From Calditrichota bacterium (GTDB lineage Bacteria > Electryoneota > AABM5-125-24 > Hatepunaeales > Hatepunaeaceae): 64,000 bases of DNA. The stretch is taken from positions 1-64,000 of the forward strand of contig JABGPL010000001.1 of assembly GCA_018644935.1 (NCBI GenBank), written 5' to 3'. A model generated the notes under the pieces. That model did not search any database. It was given only the letters and a program-made list of their open reading frames with translations, and was not told the DNA's origin. The translations under genes were made by a program, and so were the position numbers. This document shows positions 20,310-30,300 of the stretch, piece by piece (within the stretch, counting starts at the first letter, position 1; each line of letters begins with the position of its first letter).

Positions 20310-21482
20310 TCATCGTTTTGGTTTGGTTTTCTTTTGAGTCTCAGGTACTGAGAACTTTTCGATACTCGCTCTTTCAACAATCTGTTTATAGAGATAGAGC
20401 ATTCTTTCAGCATGTAACTCAAAATTGTACAGCTTTGTAGCCAGATCCTTTCCGTTTTTACCAAGCCTCTGCCTGTACCCTTCATCGGGTGCCATTCTAT
20501 TCATTGCCGCGGCAAAAGCAATTTCATCATTCCTCGGTACAGTAATCCCTGTCACATTTTCAATAACAAGATCAGACACACCTTCTTCCTGAGATGTGAT
20601 TATTGGGAGTCCAGCAGCCATAGCACCAAGAAGCTTTAATCCAAATCCGTTTTTTCTGAACGGGAACAGGAAGACATCACTTCTTTTAAGGACCGCGTCA
20701 AATTCAGCATCTGTAACTCTACCCGTAAAATGAACCCTCTGGTACAATCCAACCTGCCGAACAAGTTTTTTCAAATAATTGGTATAATCTTCATCCCCGG
20801 TTCCAACTATTGTCATCAATGTGTTGGGTCTTGCATCTGCTATTCTGTCGAAGGCCTTAATTGCAATATCAGGACCATTGTTTTCAACGAGCCCCCCCAC
20901 ATAACAGAACCTGACAAACCCCTTTTCAGCACCGATCCTGGGCAAATTTCCATATCTCTCTATGTCTGTGCCCGTTGGGATTATTTCTGAACTCTGATAT
21001 TGTTTGAGTTCTGGTAAGACTTTGGGTTCGAGTCCCCGGTGAGCAAGAGTTATCAGGGAAACATTACTCAAAAAGTTATTCAACCAGCCCGACAAACTCT
21101 TTTCTTCCTGATTTGGGTCAGGAGAAAGATTAATATCCTCCCAAATTGATGCTATGCAGGCTGGGTGTTTTGCGGCATGCCAGCAAAGAGTGCGGTTAAA
21201 TGGACTGTGAACATGAACGATATCAAATTTGTGTTTGTTAACGACATCCCAACCTGTCCAGAATTTTTTTACACTCCCAAAAATCCCATTTGAGCTTTCT
21301 TGCTCCGACTCTGTACTATTATAATAGTGAGTGCTAATATTAGAAATTTCTCCGGGAGTTGTTGAAAGAAATTCCAACTTATGTCCAAGACTCACCAGAT
21401 ATTTCGCCCAGAGACGAATCTTCTCACTCTGGATGTTCCCTATAAATAGGATACTATATTTATCACTCATTAGCTTTCCCAC
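20310..21482 (-). CDS. Glycosyltransferase family 4
   Basis: IPTGTDIERYGNLPRIG...FCYVGGLVENNGPDIAIKAF...VFLFPFRKNGFGLKLLGAMAAGLPIITSQEEG. Confidence 0.88.
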   Translation of the reverse strand: MGKLMSDKYSILFIGNIQSEKIRLWAKYLVSLGHKLEFLSTTPGEISNISTHYYNSTESEQESSNGIFGSVKKFWTGWDVVNKHKFDIVHVHSPFNRTLCWHAAKHPACIASIWEDINLSPDPNQEEKSLSGWLNNFLSNVSLITLAHRGLEPKVLPELKQYQSSEIIPTGTDIERYGNLPRIGAEKGFVRFCYVGGLVENNGPDIAIKAFDRIADARPNTLMTIVGTGDEDYTNYLKKLVRQVGLYQRVHFTGRVTDAEFDAVLKRSDVFLFPFRKNGFGLKLLGAMAAGLPIITSQEEGVSDLVIENVTGITVPRNDEIAFAAAMNRMAPDEGYRQRLGKNGKDLATKLYNFELHAERMLYLYKQIVERASIEKFSVPETQKKTKPKR

Positions 21483-22806
21483 TCCTTCGAACCAGTAAAA
21501 TTTGGTATGCTAAAAACATCCAAAACAGGATAATTACCTGAGGATGATGAAAGGGTGAATCTACCATTGATGCTGCGAGAGAGGCAATAAAGCCAATATT
21601 AAGACTAAGCAATAGCCGATCATCGGCATTCCAGTTCTCCTTCCGCATCTCCACTACACGCTTAAATGCTCTGATGAATACGGCAATGATGATGTAGAAA
21701 TACGCTGAAATCCCAATCAAACCGTATTCAAACCACCATCTTAGATATACATTGTGGGCATGTTCCGCTCTTACAATACTGCCAGGGAAATTAATGGGAT
21801 AAATATACCTATAGCTGTCTATACCCATTCCAAAAAGCCAATATCGAGGTAGTAATTCAAATGAATTGAGCCAGATTTGTACTCGCCCTACAGATGACCA
21901 ATCGGGAGTAGAAGTCATTCCAAATGTCATCATCAAACGGTAGAGAATCAGAGAAGGTAAGATGAGCGCTCCGGCAATAAAAACGGGCATCATAACCTTA
22001 AATACCTGACGATCTTTCCAGGCAAATATGCCCATAGTTATAAATGATGTTAGATATGCTGCCCTTGATTGAGTTACAAATATACCTGCAAATATTCCCA
22101 GTAAAATGATCCAATTTCTTACTTTTTTGCCTACATTTTTCTCATAGAGTACACTCATAATTGCAAAAGGAAGTATCATTCCAAAAAAACAACCAGCGGG
22201 GTTGAAATTGACCCAACCAAGAATTACTCTTGTATAACCGATTATGAGATAACGAATAAGACTTGCCCACCCAATAAGTGCCGCGAAGGTACATATCACC
22301 CTCATGGTTTTTTCAATAGACCTATTTGATGGTTCCAAGTTGAAGAGGATGACAAAAACCAGAATGGGAAACAACAGATTAAATCGAAAGAGATATTGAG
22401 CTTCTGACACCTCGTATGCATTTGTTACTCCCCAGAGCCCGGATAGGACAATTAGACCAATTACTATCGGGTATACAATACTGATGCTTAGTTTACCTGC
22501 CTGCAATCTCCCAGCAAGAAATGAGATAAAGAAGAGAAGCACCAGTGCAAATATTAGACGGTGATCTGTGTTGAAAAATATCAGAGGAAAAATGTAGATT
22601 GCAAAATTTCTAACATCAAAAAAGAAAATCAATCCAACTAAAGAGATTACAACTCCAATGGTTATTAGAGCAACCGTTGGAGAATACACATACGTAGCTA
22701 ATAAAACTGGCAGAGCAACACATACAGCCAGCAATCCTATGGAAATGAAAGAATTCGGAGGTGAATATTTACCTGGTGAAAGTAGTATTTTGTACTTATT
22801 AATCAC
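21463..22806 (-). CDS. O-antigen ligase/polymerase family membrane protein (WaaL/Wzy-like)
   Basis: Multi-TM; Wzy_C-type region GILVTQSRAAYLTSFI...LLPRYWLFGMGIDSYRY...RAEHAHNVYLRWWFEYGLIG. Confidence 0.82.
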   Translation of the reverse strand: MINKYKILLSPGKYSPPNSFISIGLLAVCVALPVLLATYVYSPTVALITIGVVISLVGLIFFFDVRNFAIYIFPLIFFNTDHRLIFALVLLFFISFLAGRLQAGKLSISIVYPIVIGLIVLSGLWGVTNAYEVSEAQYLFRFNLLFPILVFVILFNLEPSNRSIEKTMRVICTFAALIGWASLIRYLIIGYTRVILGWVNFNPAGCFFGMILPFAIMSVLYEKNVGKKVRNWIILLGIFAGIFVTQSRAAYLTSFITMGIFAWKDRQVFKVMMPVFIAGALILPSLILYRLMMTFGMTSTPDWSSVGRVQIWLNSFELLPRYWLFGMGIDSYRYIYPINFPGSIVRAEHAHNVYLRWWFEYGLIGISAYFYIIIAVFIRAFKRVVEMRKENWNADDRLLLSLNIGFIASLAASMVDSPFHHPQVIILFWMFLAYQILLVRRSGKANE

Positions 22807-23993
22807 CCGTTTTTATGCCCTATTCGGAATGTATTAATTATCTTTTGCACTTTTTTCCAGTCCTCTTCATTCTTTTTCGAAAGAGAAAAGGTGTATTCCA
22901 GAATCAAAACGATCACAAGAGTAACAACTACCGAGAGTGCTCCTGAAACCATGACAATTAACTTTCGAGCAGGTCGGGTTTTATAATTTGGGACAACGGC
23001 TCGATCAAGGATCTGGACATTTGCGGTTTCGCGTTCTTCTTGAATTCTCGCACTCTCATATTGAGGATAAATGAATTCCAACAAAGAAGACTGAACACGA
23101 ACTCGACGAATTATATCGGCATATTTTCTGCCAAGTTCAGGCAATTCCTGTAGCCCAATAAAAAGACCGCCCTCCTGCCCACTAATCATTCTGTCATATT
23201 GAGATTCTAATTCTTCGCTCATCAATTGCAGCTGCTCAACCATCGGGTGATTTTGGCCGAGATTATTGCGCATGACATCCAATTTTACATCATTAGCCAT
23301 TTGTTGAGCTTTTATATCAGATGCAGCATGGATCATAGCAATTGTCTGGTCTGGAATTGATATCGCGTTTGTTGTTTTTTGAAAGGAAACAATGCTATCC
23401 TGCAACAATGAAAGCGAATCATTCACTCTTTGGAGTCGCTTCCCAATGTATGTTCTGTTTTTTCGAGCTGTTTCGCTGGTGATGTTACGGTATATTCTGT
23501 CCAGTTCATCAATACACGCATTTGCGATATCCGCAGATCTTCCAGGATCTTTATCTTCAATTTCAATGACAATCGCATTATCTTTTCTTGTTGTAAGAGA
23601 GTAATGACCATTGAAAGACTCTACTACATCCTCAAAAAAAAGTTCTTCAGGTATATTATAGACTTCGCGCAAGTTAAACCGTTTACAAATGGCTTCCTTA
23701 AGCGTGCGACTTGAAAGTACTGTTTGATAAATCTCATCTGTCGCAATATCAAGCCCAAAATTTGCAGCAACTCCTTTCAGGTCACTGGGCAGGAAAGATG
23801 GTATCCCACCGCCGCCACCTGAAGGTGGCAAGATAACAGCGTTCGATGAATACCATACAGGAAGCGTCAGAGCCACAATTACTGCAACGATTACGACTAA
23901 AAAGAAATTTACGATAAAAAGCAATCGCCATTTTACGAGTAGCAGCAACAAGTCAAACAGGTTCAGGTGTGCAACGGGCTCTTTTTCACTCAT
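22803..23993 (-). CDS. Wzz/chain-length determinant family protein
   Basis: N- and C-terminal TMs around a coiled region; NVQILDRAVVPNYKTRPARKLIVMVSG typical of Wzz; ATGA overlap with the next gene. Confidence 0.85.
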   Translation of the reverse strand: MSEKEPVAHLNLFDLLLLLVKWRLLFIVNFFLVVIVAVIVALTLPVWYSSNAVILPPSGGGGGIPSFLPSDLKGVAANFGLDIATDEIYQTVLSSRTLKEAICKRFNLREVYNIPEELFFEDVVESFNGHYSLTTRKDNAIVIEIEDKDPGRSADIANACIDELDRIYRNITSETARKNRTYIGKRLQRVNDSLSLLQDSIVSFQKTTNAISIPDQTIAMIHAASDIKAQQMANDVKLDVMRNNLGQNHPMVEQLQLMSEELESQYDRMISGQEGGLFIGLQELPELGRKYADIIRRVRVQSSLLEFIYPQYESARIQEERETANVQILDRAVVPNYKTRPARKLIVMVSGALSVVVTLVIVLILEYTFSLSKKNEEDWKKVQKIINTFRIGHKNG

Positions 23994-24011
23994 GTGTTTT
24001 ATCCAAAAAAT

Positions 24012-25667
24012 CTAAAAACGATAACTAAAACCAAGAAAATACCGGTCAGGTAATGTAGTTGAAACATTTCCATCAATTATGCCTGACTCAAAAACCAATC
24101 CAGGGTATGCTTCATATGCAACTGCTGTTTCCACTTCAACCCAGGATGTTCTTTCTCCATCTAAAAGATAAGCGGTTCCTGTCCATTTATTAGGATCACG
24201 CGGTATGGTCTCTGAAATTTCACCACCAACCGTTCCATGTCGATTGGTGTCAATTCTTACATTAATAGCCAGATTGCGCTTTGGTTTGTATTTCAATCTC
24301 CACCGAATCCTATCAGAATTAGGCTTCAGTGAACTACCCATGCTTGATGTCCAGGTAGTAAAGCGATTAACCGGGAAAAAATGCGAATATACAAACGGAT
24401 CAATTCGAGTGTAATCCAGACTTGTTTCTAAACCTGAAATACCCAGGTTATAAAACTTGAGCCCGGCAGTATATCCAAATTTATTGCCAGGACTACCCTC
24501 CCCAAGCGTAGAAGTCTTCAGATCATCAATTAACAGTGAACCATATCCCAAGCCCCAATCCCACAAACGCAATTCGATGTCACCTGAAAGCAATACATTG
24601 TCTATGTCTCCACCATCGTGCTCTGCGGAAAAGAGAAAATTCAGTGGATTCAGATATGCAATATCAAGTCCCCGATCCCCCCAAACAATAGCTTCACTAA
24701 TCCCTATTGTTAGAAAATCCTGATAGAAATACTCAAATCGGTGAGCTGCCAGCCATTTTTCCGCTGGGATGAGCCGAGTCCAGCCCTCAATGTTGGTATA
24801 CAGTGAATCACCCGGGGTTTTCCAGGGAGTGAGCTTTCCTATTACATACAATAATCTGCAGTTCTCACCAATATCAAACCTGAATCGCAGGTGATTAATT
24901 GAAGGGGCTGATCCACCAATTAGTAAATGTTCTTCACCAGGTCCCCAGGCTAAACGATCTTTTCCGAAAGCGATTTCTAACAAGCCAGTTTGAAAAGTTA
25001 GATATGCTTCCGTCAGATCATAATATGTTTCAGATCCGCCCAATAATGGACCAACATATCCCCATCGATCCTCGAGTAGATTACTCCTATGTCTGTATGG
25101 AGAATTTCCCTTCTCAACATGATCTACAAATCTGAAAGAAAAACCAATCTTATTTTGAACGTGCCCTCTGAACTGGATACCGGTTGCACGTCTAAAGACT
25201 GTCTTCTCTTCAGCAATATCCCAACGAGCGGTTATTATTGGGTCAAAGATAAAGCTAAAATACTCAGTTTGCAAGGAGCCCAAATGCCAGTGTGGGGAAT
25301 TTACTCCGGAAATGACATCCACATTCATGTCAGCATTGGACTTTCTTTCGATAATCCGTTCGATATCCAATGCAAATTCTCCTACATAATACTCAAGTTC
25401 ATCATGTAAAACTCTGTCATTCAGACTATGCTGGTTCCGGTATATATCCAGAATATACCGACTGATTTCAATTCTTGACAGCGGTTTCAGGGTAGTTGCA
25501 GAAACTGGTATCAGGCCTCGGGACGCACAATTATCGAGAAATGAATAGATGTCGTTCCCGACCGGCACAAATGAAGATGACTTTAGGTTTATCTCGTTAG
25601 AGTAACCGAATCCGATCTGTGCTAGAATAACAGCAACAATTATCTGATATTTCAGTCTTTTTTTCAA
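24012..25667 (-). CDS. Capsule assembly Wzi-like outer-membrane protein
   Basis: Signal peptide; Wzi-like FGKDRLAWGPGEEHLLIGGSAP; beta-rich with terminal aromatic (FLGFSYRF); ATGA overlap with rfbB. Confidence 0.65.
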   Translation of the reverse strand: MKKRLKYQIIVAVILAQIGFGYSNEINLKSSSFVPVGNDIYSFLDNCASRGLIPVSATTLKPLSRIEISRYILDIYRNQHSLNDRVLHDELEYYVGEFALDIERIIERKSNADMNVDVISGVNSPHWHLGSLQTEYFSFIFDPIITARWDIAEEKTVFRRATGIQFRGHVQNKIGFSFRFVDHVEKGNSPYRHRSNLLEDRWGYVGPLLGGSETYYDLTEAYLTFQTGLLEIAFGKDRLAWGPGEEHLLIGGSAPSINHLRFRFDIGENCRLLYVIGKLTPWKTPGDSLYTNIEGWTRLIPAEKWLAAHRFEYFYQDFLTIGISEAIVWGDRGLDIAYLNPLNFLFSAEHDGGDIDNVLLSGDIELRLWDWGLGYGSLLIDDLKTSTLGEGSPGNKFGYTAGLKFYNLGISGLETSLDYTRIDPFVYSHFFPVNRFTTWTSSMGSSLKPNSDRIRWRLKYKPKRNLAINVRIDTNRHGTVGGEISETIPRDPNKWTGTAYLLDGERTSWVEVETAVAYEAYPGLVFESGIIDGNVSTTLPDRYFLGFSYRF

Positions 25668-26674
25668 CGTTCGACATACTGACGTTTATAATATTCAAGA
25701 TAATCACCGGAAATCACCTGATTCACCCAATCCAAATTATTAAGATACCAATTCACAGTCATCTTGATGGCATCCTCAAATTTGAATTGTGGCTCCCATC
25801 CAAGCTCGGATGTAATTTTTGAATTGTCCATAGCATATCGGCGGTCGTGACCAAGTCTGTCTTTTACAAAGGTAATTAGAGATTCACTCTTTTTCATTTC
25901 TTTCAGTACAAGCTTAATCAGATCAAGATTATACATCTCACTATTGCCACCGAGATTATATACTTCACCGGTGCGCCCTTTTTCAAATATATCAACCAGA
26001 CCCCGGCAATGATCGGTAACATATATCCAATCACGGACTTGCATACCATCACCATATACCGGAATCGGTTTATCCTGTTTGGCGTTATTGATCAGCAGAG
26101 GTATCAACTTTTCTGGAAATTGGTACGGCCCATAATTGTTTGAACAACGGGAAATGACAACAGGAAGCCCATAGGTGGCATGATATGCCTTCGCAAGCAA
26201 ATCACCGGATGTTTTTGAAGCTGAGTAAGGGCTGTTTGGATCAAGGTGGTTATCTTCAGTAAATGGTGGATCATCTTTCGATAAACTGCCATAAACTTCA
26301 TCAGTAGACACCTGCAGGAATTTCTCAATCTTGTGACCACGTGCCGCGTCCAATAATTTCTGTGTACCGATTACATTCGTATTTAGAAATGGACCAGGAT
26401 CATCAATTGATCGGTCGACATGAGATTCAGCAGCCAGATGCATAACACCCCAGCAATCTTTCATTGCCCTATTTACGGCATCAGTATCTGTAACGTCACC
26501 TCGAACAAAGGTATAATTAGGATTTTTCTCGACACTTGCAAGGGATGCCAAATTACCCGCATATGTAAGCATATCAAAATTTATAATATGCCAATCTGGT
26601 TTCTCAGCAAGGATGTAACGTATAAGATTTACACCTATAAATCCTGCTCCACCAGTAATCATAACCTTCTTCAT
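25664..26674 (-). CDS. rfbB: dTDP-glucose 4,6-dehydratase
   Basis: MITGGAGFIGVNLIRY, AESHVDRSIDDP, VSTDEVYGSL, SPYSASKTSGDLL, SRCSNNYGPYQFPEKLIPL. Confidence 0.95.
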   Translation of the reverse strand: MKKVMITGGAGFIGVNLIRYILAEKPDWHIINFDMLTYAGNLASLASVEKNPNYTFVRGDVTDTDAVNRAMKDCWGVMHLAAESHVDRSIDDPGPFLNTNVIGTQKLLDAARGHKIEKFLQVSTDEVYGSLSKDDPPFTEDNHLDPNSPYSASKTSGDLLAKAYHATYGLPVVISRCSNNYGPYQFPEKLIPLLINNAKQDKPIPVYGDGMQVRDWIYVTDHCRGLVDIFEKGRTGEVYNLGGNSEMYNLDLIKLVLKEMKKSESLITFVKDRLGHDRRYAMDNSKITSELGWEPQFKFEDAIKMTVNWYLNNLDWVNQVISGDYLEYYKRQYVER

Positions 26675-26707
26675 TCTTCTGCCTCTTTTTTGAGATATTG
26701 TTCTTTA

Positions 26708-27163
26708 CTAAAAGAACTTTACATCCCAATTGTATCCAATCTCGGGATCATCCCAATCTTTGCGAAATTCATCAGGATTCTTGTAGTTGTATACTTCAGA
26801 AGTCATGTTAATTACAAGAGATTCTGTTTCAGAAATGCACTTCCAACCGTGATATACCATTGGTGGTATCTTCACTAACATCGGATTTTTATCTCCGATA
26901 AAAAACTCTTGAATTTCACCTTTTGTAGGGCTGTCCTCACGCGGATCGAAAAGGACGAGTTTAATCATACCCTGCACACAAGTAACATGATCGATTTGTT
27001 CCAGATGATAATGCCAGGCTTTAACTACACCTGGATAATTTGTTGTCATGTATACCTGACCAAACTTTTCAAAGACTTCATCATCGTTTCGGATTATTTC
27101 CATCAAACGACCTCTTTCATCCGGGATAACTCTGTGAATCTTTGTTTCAACTCCTTCAATCAT
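26708..27163 (-). CDS. dTDP-4-dehydrorhamnose 3,5-epimerase family (RfbC-like cupin)
   Basis: MIEGVETKIHRVIPDERGRLMEIIRNDDEVFEKFGQVYMTTNYPGVVKAWHYH...VQGMIKLVLFDPR. Start moved to MIEG. Confidence 0.8.
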   Translation of the reverse strand: MIEGVETKIHRVIPDERGRLMEIIRNDDEVFEKFGQVYMTTNYPGVVKAWHYHLEQIDHVTCVQGMIKLVLFDPREDSPTKGEIQEFFIGDKNPMLVKIPPMVYHGWKCISETESLVINMTSEVYNYKNPDEFRKDWDDPEIGYNWDVKFF

Positions 27164-27277
27164 CTTAGGTTCCTTTCGGATAAAATTATTTTGTTCGGCT
27201 GCCACAACCTAATAAGGTATCAAACAATAATGCTTGAGTCAATTTGTCAACCCAAATTTCTCAAGCAAAAAGAGAAA

Positions 27278-27305
27278 CCCCCCAATCCATGCTACGATTG
27301 GGGGG
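27278..27305 (-). terminator. Intrinsic terminator after the 1962-aa ORF
   Basis: CCCCCCAATC (27278-27287), 8-nt loop, GATTGGGGGG (27296-27305); on the minus strand followed by TTTCTCTTTTTG. Confidence 0.85.
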
Positions 27306-27328
27306 TATTCTGGTCTTTCTTTTCCTGT

Positions 27329-30300
27329 TTAGCGGACTAAAACAGCCTTCTGCATTGCTACAAAGTTACCGGATTGCATTTTAATAATGTAAATTCCGGA
27401 TGAGATGCCATTTGCATTCCAAACTGTTGAATAATGCCCGGCTGTTTTGTCACCTTGAATTAGTTCGGTGACTTTTTGACCTGACATATTCCACACTGTA
27501 ACAGAAACATTACTCTTACTCGGCACACCGAAGTTGATAGTTGTTTCAGGATTAAATGGATTCGGATAGCTCGGATTCATGTAGAATACAGATGGAATTG
27601 ATGATTCCTGACCATTGGGAACATCAAGAGCATGAAGTATAATAGTGAAAGGTGCATTTCCAGAAACCATGGAGAATTCACTATCAACAGCCCAAACTCT
27701 CCAGCTTACAGTTGCCTCAGCACTACGATCAATGCTAAGCCCTTCAGAAATGTCCATTGTTGGAATCATCGCTTCAAGCTCCGCCATTGGACCTACCGCA
27801 ACTGTATCATCCACACCTTCCATGAAAAAGACAACGGTGTAGTTTACCATATCTTGTTCAAATTCGTTCTGAACAGCTTCTGCCCATGTGAATGTTAGAT
27901 TTTCTTCATCCGAAACCTCGCTTCCAGTCGCAGGGGTCAGCTGGTCAAAAGCATCCGGAGCATCATTAACGGAGTTAACAGCAACGGTGAATGCAGCTAC
28001 AAGCGGTGCGTCTCCAGCATCATCGGTGACTGTAAGTGTAACATCAAGTGGATCACCACCGGCAGTGTTGAAATTCTCCGCAGGATTTGCATTCAGTATA
28101 TTGTCAACAACACTGAGCCCAAGTTCACCGGGATTAACCGTTAACTCAAAGTTCAACTGATCCATGTAATTCTGATCGTTGAGATCTGCGTCTGAGAAAT
28201 ATGCTAGTAAATCAAGAAGCTGAACTTCACCTGCGTCTTCATCGATAGCTTGCGCTTCGACATCCTGACGTTGTTCGGGGTCTCTATTAATGTTGTTAAC
28301 AGTAATACTGATTTGAACTGCATCAGAGACACCAGCTTCATCAGTTAGTGTAAATTCTGGAGTATAAGGATCTTCACGGGCATCATTAAATGTTGGTGTC
28401 CATGTTAAAGTTGCAGTTCCATCACCATTATCTACAAACACTGCTTCACGTGGAAGTCCACCGTTATCTGTCATTTCCCATGTTAATGCATCACCTTCAT
28501 CAGGATCAGAACCAGCAAAGGCAACAATGAGTTCAACGTTTTCATCAACATTGATTTCTGCACCATCGGCAGGTTCCTCGATTACAGGAGGCCTGTCTTC
28601 GTTTATGACCTCAATCCAGACTTGAATTGCAGCGGCTTCTCCACCCGGATCTTCGACTGAAAAGACAGGAGTATAAGGTTCGACTCTGCCTGCATTCAAG
28701 TCAGGGGTCCAGGTAAATGTTGCAGTACCATCTTCATTGTCTACAAATTCATGACCACCGGGTAAACCACCTTCATCAGCAATAACCCAAGCCAATGCAT
28801 CTTCATCAGCGTCGGATGCAGTGAACTGAATCACAAGTTCCTGTTCTTCAGCAACACGGTATGCTGGAAGTTGATTGTCTGGATCACCCTCAGGTGCTTC
28901 GATTACAGGACCATCGTTTACGGCTTCTACAATAAGATCGAAGGTGAATTCTTCATATTCATCACGACGTGGTGTGGATTGTTGAGCAATACCAATCTCA
29001 ATGGATCGAACTGAACGTTCTGCGAAATCTATTGTGAATTGTTCGGTATTGATGTTTCTCACACTTCGAGAATTTCTAACATCCCGATCACGTTGATCAT
29101 CAGCTACGATGATAATGTCATCAATCCTGCCAAAATAGTTTGCATCCGGCATGATTTGATAAACATTTTCACGCGAGATTTGATGTGAAATGTTATCGAT
29201 ATCATTGTCTCTTGGGTAAAACTCAAGATCATCACCATCAGGGTCCATAAATAAATCGTCGAGATCAACAACGTCAACCCAGCCAGCATCTTCTTGAATT
29301 GTGAACTCGTTGTCGTCTCCAAAGACATTTTGTCTAACTTGATCTACAATTTCAGGTGGATCATTAACAGGGGTAATTTCCACGAAAACAGAAGTTCTGT
29401 CTTCAACATTACCATTTGTTGCATGGAAATTAAGTTCATAACGCCCAGCATCGCCACCACCTGTCTGCCAGATGAAATGACCAACATTGTCAGCAAAGTT
29501 AAACTCTGCATTATCGAGATTCTCAAATTCATCCTGATTTGTCCAGGTGAAATTGAATTCCCCTTCAGCATTTGCCAACTCTAAATCGAACTGAATTACT
29601 TCCCCTTCTTGTTCCATCTGCCTGTCAACTGGGACAATCGAAAAAATGTTCTCAATTCCCAAAGTAATGACGGTAAAACCATTCACTACCCAGTTCAAAC
29701 CACCATTAAGAACGTTTACTTCCTCAAATGCATGGTCAACCCCAGCGCCGAAATCGTAGAAACGGAAGGACATCTCTTCATCATTTTCAAATCCTTCAAT
29801 AAGCAGAAGTGTCTCTGCATCATCACCCCATGCAGACAAGCCTAAGGGCCTTCGAGGATCAACAACCTGAGATGCTCCCGCACACATACCAGCAGGAGTA
29901 AAGACGGCCACTTCGTCGTCGACACCTGGAGGTGCGCCACCTATATCTATTTCATTAACGAGAATAGAGTGGTTATTTCCAGATCTTCCATGAACAAAAA
30001 ATCCTTCATATTCTGAACCGATACCTGCTAAATTCAGCGTAGCTCCCGGGAAATGACCATCATTCGAATTGACGGCAACCAATCCCTCGTAACCAATTGC
30101 GGAAGCAGGTGTGAAAGTAATTGTAAATTCAGCTTCTTCACCTGGTGCAAGTACTACTTCATCCTGTTCAAATGCAACGTCGTAGACCTGCATATCAGTG
30201 TCTATGGACCCAATGATCAGGTCGGCTCCACCGATATTCCGAACAGTCATGACTGCTTCAACAGCGTCACCAATTCCAACCGGCCCAAATTCGATTAATT

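Noticed and set aside
27206-27260. Promoter for the polysaccharide cluster (TTGACA on the minus strand near 27250)
   Set aside because: The -35-like hexamer is good but no convincing -10 at 16-18 nt; not called.
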